From NCBI GenBank assembly GCA_002329325.1, contig DCTX01000093.1, forward strand, positions 7,940 to 17,684: a stretch of DNA of 9,745 nucleotides, given 5' to 3'. Within the stretch, counting starts at the first letter, position 1. Every line of letters starts with the position of its first letter. The notes under the pieces are model-generated. The model was not told the origin of the DNA and did no database searches. It was given only the letters and a program-made list of their open reading frames with translations. The position numbers and the translations under genes are program-made. Positions 1-7,179 of this stretch are shown here, piece by piece. The stretch comes from Anaerolineales bacterium UBA1429 (lineage in GTDB: Bacteria > Chloroflexota > Anaerolineae > UBA1429).

Positions 1-40
1 GACATTATCATTGATGAATGACAAAAGCAAAGGCGCAGCC

Positions 41-69
41 TTGACATGGAGATGGGGCGGTGCTACCAT
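41..69 (+). promoter_or_regulatory. Sigma-70-type promoter with extended -10
   Basis: A consensus -35 hexamer TTGACA lies at 41-46. A 17-base spacer follows, then TACCAT at 64-69, which matches the TATAAT consensus at 4 of 6 positions. TG at 61-62 followed by one base gives an extended -10. Transcription would begin near base 76, leaving a leader of about 55 bases before the ATG at 131. No other match of this quality was noticed in the short gaps between the genes, so it probably drives the whole run of genes. The match is seen directly; activity and sigma factor use are inferred. Confidence 0.6.
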
Positions 70-120
70 ACGCGCATTGATTCACAAGAGAGCGTTTGCA
101 GGTGTGGAGAGGGCCGAGAG

Positions 121-126
121 AAGGAG
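121..126 (+). promoter_or_regulatory. Ribosome binding site that fixes the dehydrogenase start
   Basis: AAGGAG ends four bases before the ATG at 131. With the promoter at 41-69 it argues that translation starts at 131 and not at the in-frame TTG at 11, which lies upstream of the predicted transcription start. Confidence 0.65.
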
Positions 127-130
127 TCCG

Positions 131-1474
131 ATGACATATATCGAGAGCGGCGAGGCTGGCCACTGGCAGGGGCTCCGCCGGCGCATTGACGCCCGCGAGG
201 CCCGCGTCGCCGTCATGGGCCTCGGCTACGTGGGGTTGCCCCTGGCCCTGGCTCTGGCCGAGGCGGGTTTCTGCGTGACGGGGATCGACCCCAACGAGGC
301 CAAGTGCGCCGCCGTGAACCGGGGCGAGAGCTACATCGGCGACGTGGCCGGGGCGGCCGTCGCGGCGCAGGTGGAGGCCGGGCGTTTGCGGGCCGATTCC
401 ACCACCGGGCCGCTGGCCCAGGCCGACGTGGTGATCATCTGCGTTCCCACGCCGCTCAGCAAAGGCAAGGACCCGGACATCTCCTACATCGTCAAGGCGG
501 CGGAGAGCCTGGGCAAGGCCATGCATCCGGGGATGCTGGTGGTGCTGGAGAGCACCACCTATCCAGGCACCACCGAGGAGATCCTGTTGCCCTTGGTGGA
601 GCAAAACGGCTTTGTCGTCGGCCAGGACGTGTTCGTCGCCTTTTCTCCTGAGCGGGTGGATCCCGGCAACAAGGTGTACACGATCCGCAACACGCCCAAG
701 GTGGTGGGCGGCGCCACACCGGCCGGCCTGGAGCTAGCCGTCGCACTCTATGGCGCCATCGTCGAGCGCACGGTGCCCGTCTCTAGCCCGGCGACGGCCG
801 AGATGGTCAAGATCCTGGAGAACACCTATCGCGCCATCAACATCGGCCTGGTGAACGAGATGGCCCAGATCTGCCATCGGATCGGCCTGGACATCTGGGA
901 GGTCATCGCCGCCGCCAGCACCAAGCCTTTTGGCTACACGCCGTTCTACCCGGGGCCGGGCCTGGGCGGCCATTGCATCCCCATTGACCCCCTCTACCTC
1001 ACCTGGAAGATGCGCGCCCTGAGCGTGCAGACCCGCTTCATCGAGCTGGCGGACGTGGTCAACAGCGAGATGCCGCGCTATGTGGTGCAGCGGGTGCAGG
1101 ACGCGCTGAACGACGAGGCCAAACCCCTGCGGGGCAGCCGCATCCTGCTGTTGGGGGTCACCTACAAGCCGGACGTGGCCGATCTGCGCGAGAGCCCGGC
1201 GCTGACGGTGATCGAACTGCTGCGGGAGCGGGGCGCAGAAGTGAGCTACCATGATCCGTACATCGCCCGCATCGTTTTCTCGGAGGCGCCCGACCTGGCG
1301 GGAGTGGCCCTGAGCGACGAGGCGCTGGCGACGGCGGATTGCGTCCTGATCCACACGGCGCACTCGAGCTATGACTGGGCGCGCGTCGCTGCCCACGCCC
1401 GGATGATCTTTGACACGCGCAACGCCATAGACGTGGCCCAATATGATGGATCCGCGCGCCTCTACCGACTCTGA
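131..1474 (+). CDS. wbpA: UDP-N-acetyl-D-glucosamine 6-dehydrogenase, WbpA type
   Basis: This cytoplasmic enzyme of the UDP-glucose/GDP-mannose dehydrogenase family would oxidise C6 of UDP-GlcNAc twice with NAD+, giving UDP-N-acetylglucosaminuronic acid for surface polysaccharide. The product is 447 residues, close to the usual 430-440. Visible motifs are the Rossmann loop GLGYVG (30-35), SPERVDPGN in the central region, a helix with EMVKILENTYRAIN, and the active-site segment GPGLGGHCIPIDPLYL with the catalytic thiol at Cys282. A C-terminal UDP-binding domain follows (LLGVTYKPDVADLRESPA, later DTRNAID). In WbpO/TviB and WecC enzymes the residues after GGHC differ (IGVDP, IAVDP), so IPIDP favours the WbpA branch. 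The start at 131 was chosen for its AAGGAG site and the upstream promoter. It is the first gene of the operon and its 3' end overlaps the acyltransferase by 32 bases. Substrate choice (GlcNAc versus another UDP-hexose) is not proven. Confidence 0.9.
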   Translation: MTYIESGEAGHWQGLRRRIDAREARVAVMGLGYVGLPLALALAEAGFCVTGIDPNEAKCAAVNRGESYIGDVAGAAVAAQVEAGRLRADSTTGPLAQADVVIICVPTPLSKGKDPDISYIVKAAESLGKAMHPGMLVVLESTTYPGTTEEILLPLVEQNGFVVGQDVFVAFSPERVDPGNKVYTIRNTPKVVGGATPAGLELAVALYGAIVERTVPVSSPATAEMVKILENTYRAINIGLVNEMAQICHRIGLDIWEVIAAASTKPFGYTPFYPGPGLGGHCIPIDPLYLTWKMRALSVQTRFIELADVVNSEMPRYVVQRVQDALNDEAKPLRGSRILLLGVTYKPDVADLRESPALTVIELLRERGAEVSYHDPYIARIVFSEAPDLAGVALSDEALATADCVLIHTAHSSYDWARVAAHARMIFDTRNAIDVAQYDGSARLYRL

Positions 1475-2213
1475 GGCGGGCCGCATCTCGGGAGGGGTGG
1501 GGCTCTACCTGCGGCGCCAGGCCGATGGCCTGGGGCGCTACCTCCTCGAGCAGGCGGTGCAGGCCCTCTTGGGCTGGGTGCCCACCCTCCTCGGGATCGG
1601 GCTGCGGGCGGTGGCCTACCGCCTCATCCTGCGCATGGAGGGCAACGCAGCCATCGAGCGCGGGGTGCGCCTGCGCTTTGCCAGCCAGATTCGGCTGGGG
1701 CGGGGCGCCTACCTGGACGAGGGCGTCTATGTCCATGCGTGCCCCCAGGGCGTGCGCATCGGCGCTGGCAGCCTGGTGATGCACGGCAGCGTGCTGCACA
1801 CGTACAACTTTCGCGGCTTGCCCCATGCCCATATCCATATCGGGCGGGATAGCCTGATCGGCGAGTACAACGTGATTCGGGGGCAGGGCGGCGTCACCAT
1901 CGGGGATCGGGTGTACACCTCGCCCCTGGTCCAGATCGTGGCCGTCAATCACGTCTTTGACGATCCCCAGCGGCCGTTCGTCGTCCAGGGGCTTACCGCC
2001 GAGGGGATCGTGATCGAGGACGATGTCTGGATCGGCTCCGGCGCGGTGATCACCGATGGCGTGCATATCGGGCGGGGCGCGGTGGTCGCGGCCGGGGCCG
2101 TGGTCACCCAGGATGTGCCGGCCCACACATTGGTGGGCGGGGTGCCTGCCAGGGTCTTGCGCCCGATCGATGGCAGCGACCATATTCACGGCAAGCAGGT
2201 CTACCTGAGCTAA
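1443..2213 (+). CDS. Left-handed beta-helix (hexapeptide-repeat) sugar O-acyltransferase
   Basis: A 256-residue transferase, probably moving an acetyl group from acetyl-CoA to a sugar hydroxyl of the glycan or its precursor. Residues 1-65 form a hydrophobic or amphipathic N-terminal segment (LLEQAVQALLGWVPTLLGIG), suggesting membrane contact. From about residue 70 to 240 there are imperfect hexapeptide repeats ([IVL]-G-x-x-x-x, for example IRLGRGAYLDEG, VWIGSGAVITDG, VHIGRGAVVAAGAVV). The likely catalytic base is His170 in AVNHVFDD, as in WbbJ/maltose O-acetyltransferase-like enzymes. The family tail VGGVPARVLR is present. ATG codons at 1443 and 1446 lie inside the end of the dehydrogenase gene, with no good ribosome binding site, so translation is probably coupled. 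It could instead be an N-acetyltransferase like WbpD, but the membrane-associated N-terminus and the NHxF motif fit the O-acetyltransferase group better. Acceptor unknown. Confidence 0.85.
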   Translation: MMDPRASTDSEAGRISGGVGLYLRRQADGLGRYLLEQAVQALLGWVPTLLGIGLRAVAYRLILRMEGNAAIERGVRLRFASQIRLGRGAYLDEGVYVHACPQGVRIGAGSLVMHGSVLHTYNFRGLPHAHIHIGRDSLIGEYNVIRGQGGVTIGDRVYTSPLVQIVAVNHVFDDPQRPFVVQGLTAEGIVIEDDVWIGSGAVITDGVHIGRGAVVAAGAVVTQDVPAHTLVGGVPARVLRPIDGSDHIHGKQVYLS

Positions 2214-2215
2214 CA

Positions 2216-2230
2216 GCGCGGTTTGCGCGC
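2216..2230 (+). promoter_or_regulatory. Small GC-only intercistronic hairpin
   Basis: Two bases after the acyltransferase TAA stop, GCGCG (2216-2220) can pair with CGCGC (2226-2230) across a GTTTG loop. No T-tract follows, so it is not an intrinsic terminator. It sits one base before the AAGGAG of the next gene and might affect ribosome loading or mRNA processing. In a genome this GC-rich a 5-bp stem can also arise by chance. Confidence 0.25.
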
Positions 2231-2231
2231 C

Positions 2232-2237
2232 AAGGAG
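2232..2237 (+). promoter_or_regulatory. Ribosome binding site of the glycosyltransferase gene
   Basis: AAGGAG lies 11 bases before the ATG at 2249. It gives this gene its own loading site in the 35-base gap after the acyltransferase. Confidence 0.6.
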
Positions 2238-2248
2238 CGAGTAATCTC

Positions 2249-3511
2249 ATGACCGGATCTGTCGTCCAGCCTTCGCAGATCGACCGCACCGAGGGGCATC
2301 TGCTCTCGGTGGTGATTCCCGCGCTCGACGAAGAGGACGGCATCGCCGCCATCATCGAGCGCGTCCTGGGCGTCTCGCCGGCGCTGGCCGACATGGACGT
2401 GGGGCTCGAGCTGTTGGTGGTGGACGATGGCTCTAGCGATGGCACGTGCGACGTCGTGGCGCGCTACGCCGATGTCCGCCTGGTGCGCCACGGCTGCAAC
2501 CGCGGCTATGGCGCCGCCCTCAAGACCGGCTTTGCCGCCGCGCAGGGCGATTGGCTCGCCTTCCTGGACGCCGATGGCACCTACCCTCCCGAGCATTTCC
2601 CCTCCCTCTGCCAGGCCATGGAGGAGGGGGAGGGGGCCGACCTGGTGGTGGGGTCTCGCCGGTCGGGTGCGGCCAGCGAGATGCCCCTCATGCGCCGGGT
2701 GGGCAACCTGATCTGGTCCAGCATGGTCACGCTGCTGGGGAACCGCCGGGTGGTGGACCCCGCCAGCGGGATGCGCGTCTTGCGGCGAGCATCGCTGGAG
2801 CGGCTCTACCCCCTGCCGGACGGCCTCAACTTTACGCCGGTGATGAGCACGCGGGCGATTCACGAAGGGCTGCGCCTGCGCGAGATCCCCATCCCGTACC
2901 AGGAGCGTCAGGGGCGCTCCAAGCTCAAGATCGTCCAGGATGGCATGCGCTTCATGCGCACCATCCTCTGGACGGTGATGACCTACAACCCGGCGCGGCT
3001 GCTGGGTGGACTGGGGTTTGCCCTGTTCGTGCTGGGCGCCCTGATCGGCCTCGCCCTGGTGGCCATGCGCCTCTCGGGCGTCACGACGCTGGGGCCCCTG
3101 GGCGTGGGTGGCACCTTCCTGGCGGCCTTTGGCGTGGTGGTGGGCTTTGACCTCTTTGCCCTGGGCGCCACCTTCAACTACCTGGTGGCCCTCTTTCACA
3201 CGCGCCCGGTGCAGCGGGGGCTCTTTGGCAAGCCCATCTTTCAACCGCCGCTGGACCGCCACTTCTGGTGGATGGGGCTTCTGGCCAGCGCCGGCGGGCT
3301 GGGCGCCGGGATCCTCAGCCTGGTGCTGGGCGTCAACGGCTGGCCCATCGAGCGCCTTTGGTTCTACCTGCTGGCGGGCACCATGCTGGTCATCCTGGGC
3401 ATGCACTTGCTTATCTTCTGGGTGATCATGCGCGTCTTGGAGGAGCTGAGCCATCGCCAGGAGCTGGCGCGCGCCGATCTCGAGTGCGGCCCGGGAGCGG
3501 AGGCCCTGTGA
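2249..3511 (+). CDS. Family 2 glycosyltransferase, polyprenyl-phosphate sugar synthase type, with four membrane helices
   Basis: This 420-residue inner-membrane enzyme resembles dolichyl/polyprenyl-phosphate mannose or glucose synthases. They move a sugar from a nucleotide donor to a polyprenyl phosphate on the cytoplasmic face. The GT-A catalytic domain spans about 18-235: VVIPALDEED (21-30), VVDDGSSDGT (57-66), the metal-binding DAD in FLDADGTYPPE (107-109), VVGSRR (133-138), and the acceptor-side loop YQERQGRSKLK (217-227). Four hydrophobic stretches follow at about 250-274, 286-316, 340-362 and 369-397, then a short polar tail. Such a four-helix C-terminus matches the prokaryotic type III DPM synthase layout known from Pyrococcus furiosus; GtrB-type enzymes have fewer helices. 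The start at 2249 has AAGGAG upstream. The stop overlaps the radical SAM start by four bases (GTGA). Sugar and lipid cannot be read from the sequence. Confidence 0.88.
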   Translation: MTGSVVQPSQIDRTEGHLLSVVIPALDEEDGIAAIIERVLGVSPALADMDVGLELLVVDDGSSDGTCDVVARYADVRLVRHGCNRGYGAALKTGFAAAQGDWLAFLDADGTYPPEHFPSLCQAMEEGEGADLVVGSRRSGAASEMPLMRRVGNLIWSSMVTLLGNRRVVDPASGMRVLRRASLERLYPLPDGLNFTPVMSTRAIHEGLRLREIPIPYQERQGRSKLKIVQDGMRFMRTILWTVMTYNPARLLGGLGFALFVLGALIGLALVAMRLSGVTTLGPLGVGGTFLAAFGVVVGFDLFALGATFNYLVALFHTRPVQRGLFGKPIFQPPLDRHFWWMGLLASAGGLGAGILSLVLGVNGWPIERLWFYLLAGTMLVILGMHLLIFWVIMRVLEELSHRQELARADLECGPGAEAL

Positions 3512-5172
3512 GCGACAATCTGGGGACGCGCACGGTCCAGCGGGTGCACGCCGAGGCGCCCCCGCGTGCCGATCTGGGTGGCCCGGCTCACGCGCACCGT
3601 GGCCCCGAGGCGATTGACATCCTCTTTGCCAACCCGCCGGCCCCCGACGGCGGCATCTGGATCCGCAGCCAGCATCGGGTGGGCCGCCGCTCTCGCGAGG
3701 GCATGATCTGGCCCCAGGCCGACCTGGCGCAGATGGCGGCCCTATTCCCCGAGCGGCGCGTGACCGTGGTGGATGCCATTGCCGAGCGCATGTCGTGGCG
3801 CGCATTCGAGGCGCTGCTGGACCGGCTGCAGCCCCGCTACTATGTGACCCAGGCGACGGCGCCCACGCTGCAGAACGACATGTACGGTGCGTTCATGGCC
3901 AGGGCCCGGGGAGCTAGGACCATCGCCTTTGGCACCCACGTGACCCCCATGCCTGCGGCGACGCTGGAAGCCTATCCCGCCCTCGATTACGTGCTCTGCG
4001 GCGAGCCGGAGCTGACCCTCCGCGAGCTGGTGGACGCGCTCGATTCGCGCCAGGGCGCCGGAGACGGCTCGTGGCTGGCCCTGGAGCGGGCCGACGCCGG
4101 GTTGGCCCGGTCGCTGGCGGGTCTCTATCGCCAGGCGGATCCGACGTGGGCGCCGGTGACGACGCGAGGAGACTCGTTGACGGACCGACTGGCGAGCATC
4201 ACGGGCCTGGCCTGGCGACGCGAGGGGCAGGTGGCCGTGAACGCGCCTCGGGCGCTGATGGCCGATCTGGACGCCCTGCCGTTGCCCCGCCACGATCTGC
4301 TGCCCCTGCGCCGCTACCGCGCTCCCCTGGTCAAAGGCCCTTATTCCTTTGTCGTCACCAGCCGGGGCTGCCCGGCGGGCTGTCGCTTCTGCATCAAGCA
4401 CGTCTCCTATGGGCGCTCGGTGCGTTTTCGCTCGCCAGAGCATGTGCTGGCCGAGGTGGAGCAACTCGTCGGGCTGGGGGTGCACAGCATCCATATGTAC
4501 GCCGATCTGTTCACCCTCAATCGCGAGCACGTGATGGGCATCTGCCAGGGACTGCTGGACCGCAATCTCAAGGTGCGCTGGACCTGCAACAGCCGCGTGG
4601 ACTATGTGGATCGAGAGATGCTGGCGCTCATGGCCCGCAGCGGCTGCTGGATGATCTCCTGGGGCATCGAGTCGGGCGATCAGGAGATGCTGCGCCGCAT
4701 GCACAAGGGCACTACGCTGGAGGAGATACGCCGCGCGGTGGGCTGGGCCCACGAGGCGGGCATCCGCAACTGGGGATACTTTATCATCGGCCTGCCGGGC
4801 GAGACGGACGCTTCCATCCAGCGCACCATCGCCCTGGCCAAGGCGTTGCCCCTGGACCTGGTGCTGTTCCACATCGCCGCGCCGCACCCCGGCACGCCCT
4901 TCTTCTTTGAGGTGGTGGAGAACGGCTGGTTCCGGCCCGGCACCCGCTGGGAAGATGTGGACATGGACCGCTCCACGGTGCTGGATTACCCCGATCTCTC
5001 TGCAGAGGAGCTGGAGCGTTGGGCGCAGCGGGCCTTTCGCGCCTGGGCGCTGCGCCCCCGCCCGCTGTGGACCTATCTCAAGATGCTGCTGGGCAGCCCG
5101 CGCCTCTGGCGAGCGGCTGTGGAGATCGGCTGGGAGAGCCTGGGCTGGGTGCGGGGGGCGAACTCTCGATGA
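3508..5172 (+). CDS. Cobalamin-binding-type (class B) radical SAM protein
   Basis: A 554-residue predicted iron-sulfur enzyme that cleaves S-adenosylmethionine to start radical chemistry; relatives include methyltransferases and cyclases. An N-terminal B12-binding-like domain covers about 36-180 (ILFANPPAPDGG, WPQADLAQMAALFP, CGEPELTLRELVDAL). The TIM-barrel radical SAM domain follows from about 275. Its cluster motif CPAGCRFC gives Cys288, Cys292 and Cys295. SWGIESGDQEMLRRMHKG (384-401) and FIIGLPGETD (425-434) are typical of the SAM-binding barrel. A C-terminal helical region (500-554) contains RAWALRPRPLW. I see no DxHxxG histidine loop, which is common in radical SAM relatives that bind B12 base-off without a protein ligand. 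Residues about 181-228 look like an insertion between the domains. The start is GTG at 3508, with GGAGG at 3499-3503 and a GTGA overlap with the glycosyltransferase; the stop overlaps the next gene by ATGA. Both overlaps imply coupled translation. The substrate is unknown; a sugar, lipid carrier or membrane lipid is plausible from the neighbours. Confidence 0.9.
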   Translation: MSDNLGTRTVQRVHAEAPPRADLGGPAHAHRGPEAIDILFANPPAPDGGIWIRSQHRVGRRSREGMIWPQADLAQMAALFPERRVTVVDAIAERMSWRAFEALLDRLQPRYYVTQATAPTLQNDMYGAFMARARGARTIAFGTHVTPMPAATLEAYPALDYVLCGEPELTLRELVDALDSRQGAGDGSWLALERADAGLARSLAGLYRQADPTWAPVTTRGDSLTDRLASITGLAWRREGQVAVNAPRALMADLDALPLPRHDLLPLRRYRAPLVKGPYSFVVTSRGCPAGCRFCIKHVSYGRSVRFRSPEHVLAEVEQLVGLGVHSIHMYADLFTLNREHVMGICQGLLDRNLKVRWTCNSRVDYVDREMLALMARSGCWMISWGIESGDQEMLRRMHKGTTLEEIRRAVGWAHEAGIRNWGYFIIGLPGETDASIQRTIALAKALPLDLVLFHIAAPHPGTPFFFEVVENGWFRPGTRWEDVDMDRSTVLDYPDLSAEELERWAQRAFRAWALRPRPLWTYLKMLLGSPRLWRAAVEIGWESLGWVRGANSR

Positions 5173-7136
5173 CCAAGGCAAAGCGGTCGCCCACGGGAAG
5201 GCTGAGGATGCTGTTCCCGTACCTGGAGTTGGCGCTGGCGTTGGCCGCCGCGGCCCTCTGGTACCGAACGGGCGGGGCTGTCTGGTTTCAGGAGACGGGC
5301 GTCGGCCTGTGGCCCGTCGTGCTGGTGGCGGCCCTCTGGCCGCTCCATTGGGTGGCGCACGGGCGCAGGCGGGGCCGGACCCCCGGACAGACCGGCTATG
5401 CCCTCTGCCTGGCCCTGTTCCTGCTCTCAGCCGGGGCCTCTGTGTGGGCCGCCTACGACCGGCAGATCGCTCTGGCCAAGCTAGGCTTACTGTTGGGTGG
5501 GATCGGTCTGGCCGCTGCCCTGGCCCACCAACCCACGCGGCGCCATCTCTACGTGGCCCTGAGCCTGTTGGCCGCTCTGGCGGCCTGCCTGGCGGTGTTC
5601 TTTATCCTGACAAACGACTGGGCGGCGCATGCCGTCAAGGTGGCGGCAGTCACGCGGTTGGGCGAGGCGCTCTCGGCGGCCCTGCCCGACGTCGCTGGCC
5701 ACCGCATCACGCCCAACGTCGTCGGGGGCATGCTTGCAGCGCTGCTTCCCTTGGCCCTCGCCCTGCTGAGCGTTCGCCCGCGCACCTGGCTGGGACATGC
5801 CTTTGAGCGCTGGACGCCCTTGCTGCGCACGCTGTGCGGCCTTGCCGTGGCGCTGGCGGCGCTGGGGCTGCTGTTCAGCGTCTCGCGGGGGGCCTGGTTG
5901 GGGCTGGGCGCGGGCGCACTGCTCTGGGGCCTGTGGCGTTGGGCGGGCGGCGCGCCCAGCGCCGAGCCGGAACGCTGGCGCCGCCAGCTCCTGGCGGGCG
6001 GGCTGTTGAGCGTGGCTCTGGCCCTCACAGCGTTGCTGGGTGGCTATGCCATCCTCACCCTGGGCCTTCCCGGCGCAGAGGCGCTCTCCGGCAGGCTGGA
6101 GCTCTGGCGGAACGGCCTGATCCTGGCCCAGGACTATGCTTACACCGGGGTCGGGTTGGGGCTCTTTTCCATCCCCCTGTCTGTCTATACCCTCCTGATC
6201 CACGTGGGATACATCGTGTACAGCCACAACATGTGGATCGACGTTTTGGCGGAACAGGGTATTATGGGGCTGGCAGCCCTGATGCTGCTCGGCGCGGTGG
6301 CTGTGGCCCGCTTTGCCCGCTGGCGTCGGGTGGCCAGCAGCGGGCTCGGGCGGGTGATGGAGGCCTGCCTCGTCTCCCTTGTGGCGATCACGGTGCACGG
6401 CGTATTCGACAATGTGCTGTACGGCAGTCGCGGCGTGCTGATCCTGTTCGTGCCCCATGGCATCATGGTGGCGGCCACCTCCCTGGCCGCGCGAGAGGCG
6501 GCCCACAGCAAGGAGCACGCCCGGACGGGCCCGCGCTCCTGGGAGTGGCTCAGCTCTCTGGCAGTGATCGTGGTCGGGGCGCTGGCCATCACCCTGGGCA
6601 GGCCGATGGCGGCCTGGCATGCGAACCTAGGGGCTGTGGCCCAGACCCAGGCGGAGCTGCAGGTGTATGATCCGCTGCACTTTGACGAACCGAATCTGGA
6701 CCAGGTGCGCCGCCAGGTGGATCTGACAGCGGCCCAGGCGCACCTGGAGCGGGCGGCGTCATGGCCCGGCCATCCGACGGCCCGGCGCCGTCTGGCGGCC
6801 ATCGCCCTGGCGCGGGGCGCGTACGGGCAAGCCTTGGCCTTGATGCAGGTTTCCTGGGATGCGGGGCATCGCGACACGCCCACGCGTCTGCTCTATGGCG
6901 ATGCCCTGGTCGCCAACGGCTATGTTGCCGAGGCGACGGAGACCGTCGCCGGGCTGCCATGGGCGGCTGCCCGCCTGGAGGGCCAGGCCTGGTCGCGGTA
7001 CTGGGTGTCGGAGGATTGGGAACGCGCGGCCTATGCCTACGAGGCGGTGGCCAGATTGCAGCCGGGGCAGGGGGGAGCCGAGCAACGCGCCGCCGATGCC
7101 AGGCGGCGGGCCGGCCTGCCACCCCTGGAGCCCTAG
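5169..7136 (+). CDS. O-antigen ligase/polymerase-like membrane protein with C-terminal TPR-like domain
   Basis: A 655-residue polytopic protein of the WaaL/Wzy (Wzy_C) superfamily, which transfers or polymerises lipid-linked glycans on the outer face of the cytoplasmic membrane. About twelve hydrophobic segments occupy residues 15-480. FSVSRGAWLG (236-245) and the outer loop GRLELWRNGL (308-317) carry conserved arginines (Arg240, Arg309). SHNMWIDVLAEQGIMGL (352-368) carries the HN pair and the family signature E-x-G-x-x-G-L. After the last helix (about 461-478) a soluble tail of about 175 residues contains TPR-like helical pairs (QAHLERAASWP, ALARGAYGQALALM, WERAAYAYEAVARLQPG), probably outside the membrane. 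The ATG at 5169 was chosen because it forms an ATGA overlap with the radical SAM stop and begins a basic N-terminus before the first helix. Whether it acts as ligase, polymerase or protein O-glycosyltransferase cannot be told from sequence. If the host is a monoderm Chloroflexota, lipopolysaccharide would not be the acceptor. Confidence 0.85.
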   Translation: MTKAKRSPTGRLRMLFPYLELALALAAAALWYRTGGAVWFQETGVGLWPVVLVAALWPLHWVAHGRRRGRTPGQTGYALCLALFLLSAGASVWAAYDRQIALAKLGLLLGGIGLAAALAHQPTRRHLYVALSLLAALAACLAVFFILTNDWAAHAVKVAAVTRLGEALSAALPDVAGHRITPNVVGGMLAALLPLALALLSVRPRTWLGHAFERWTPLLRTLCGLAVALAALGLLFSVSRGAWLGLGAGALLWGLWRWAGGAPSAEPERWRRQLLAGGLLSVALALTALLGGYAILTLGLPGAEALSGRLELWRNGLILAQDYAYTGVGLGLFSIPLSVYTLLIHVGYIVYSHNMWIDVLAEQGIMGLAALMLLGAVAVARFARWRRVASSGLGRVMEACLVSLVAITVHGVFDNVLYGSRGVLILFVPHGIMVAATSLAAREAAHSKEHARTGPRSWEWLSSLAVIVVGALAITLGRPMAAWHANLGAVAQTQAELQVYDPLHFDEPNLDQVRRQVDLTAAQAHLERAASWPGHPTARRRLAAIALARGAYGQALALMQVSWDAGHRDTPTRLLYGDALVANGYVAEATETVAGLPWAAARLEGQAWSRYWVSEDWERAAYAYEAVARLQPGQGGAEQRAADARRRAGLPPLEP

Positions 7137-7160
7137 CGCGGGCGTACGTATCACGATGAT

Positions 7161-7166
7161 GAGGAG
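7161..7166 (+). promoter_or_regulatory. Probable ribosome binding site of the LysM/propeller gene
   Basis: GAGGAG lies 13 bases before the ATG at 7180, a long spacing. The ATG is still the first possible start, because an in-frame TAG stands at 7174-7176. I see no promoter match in the 43-base gap, so the gene is probably read through from the operon. Confidence 0.4.
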
Positions 7167-7179
7167 TGTGGTCTAGGCT

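Noticed and set aside
11..130. N-terminal extension of the dehydrogenase from TTG at 11
   Set aside because: It would start upstream of the predicted transcription start and cover the promoter. The added residues do not resemble the family, and the ATG at 131 has an AAGGAG site and gives the normal length.
1478..1502. Possible G-quadruplex (four G-runs) at the acyltransferase start
   Set aside because: The first loop is nine bases, beyond the usual limit, and such G-runs are expected by chance in DNA this GC-rich.
3268..3507. Upstream extension of the radical SAM frame into the glycosyltransferase gene
   Set aside because: It overlaps well-conserved glycosyltransferase membrane sequence in another frame. 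GTG at 3508 with GGAGG and a GTGA overlap is the natural start.
5019..5168. Upstream extension of the ligase-like frame
   Set aside because: It lies inside the conserved C-terminal region of the radical SAM protein. The ATG at 5169 gives a 4-base overlap and a typical N-terminus before the first membrane helix.
7105..7120. Hairpin GGCGGG/CCTGCC with a 4-base loop as a terminator
   Set aside because: It lies inside the end of the ligase-like gene, contains a G-T pair and has no T-tract after it.
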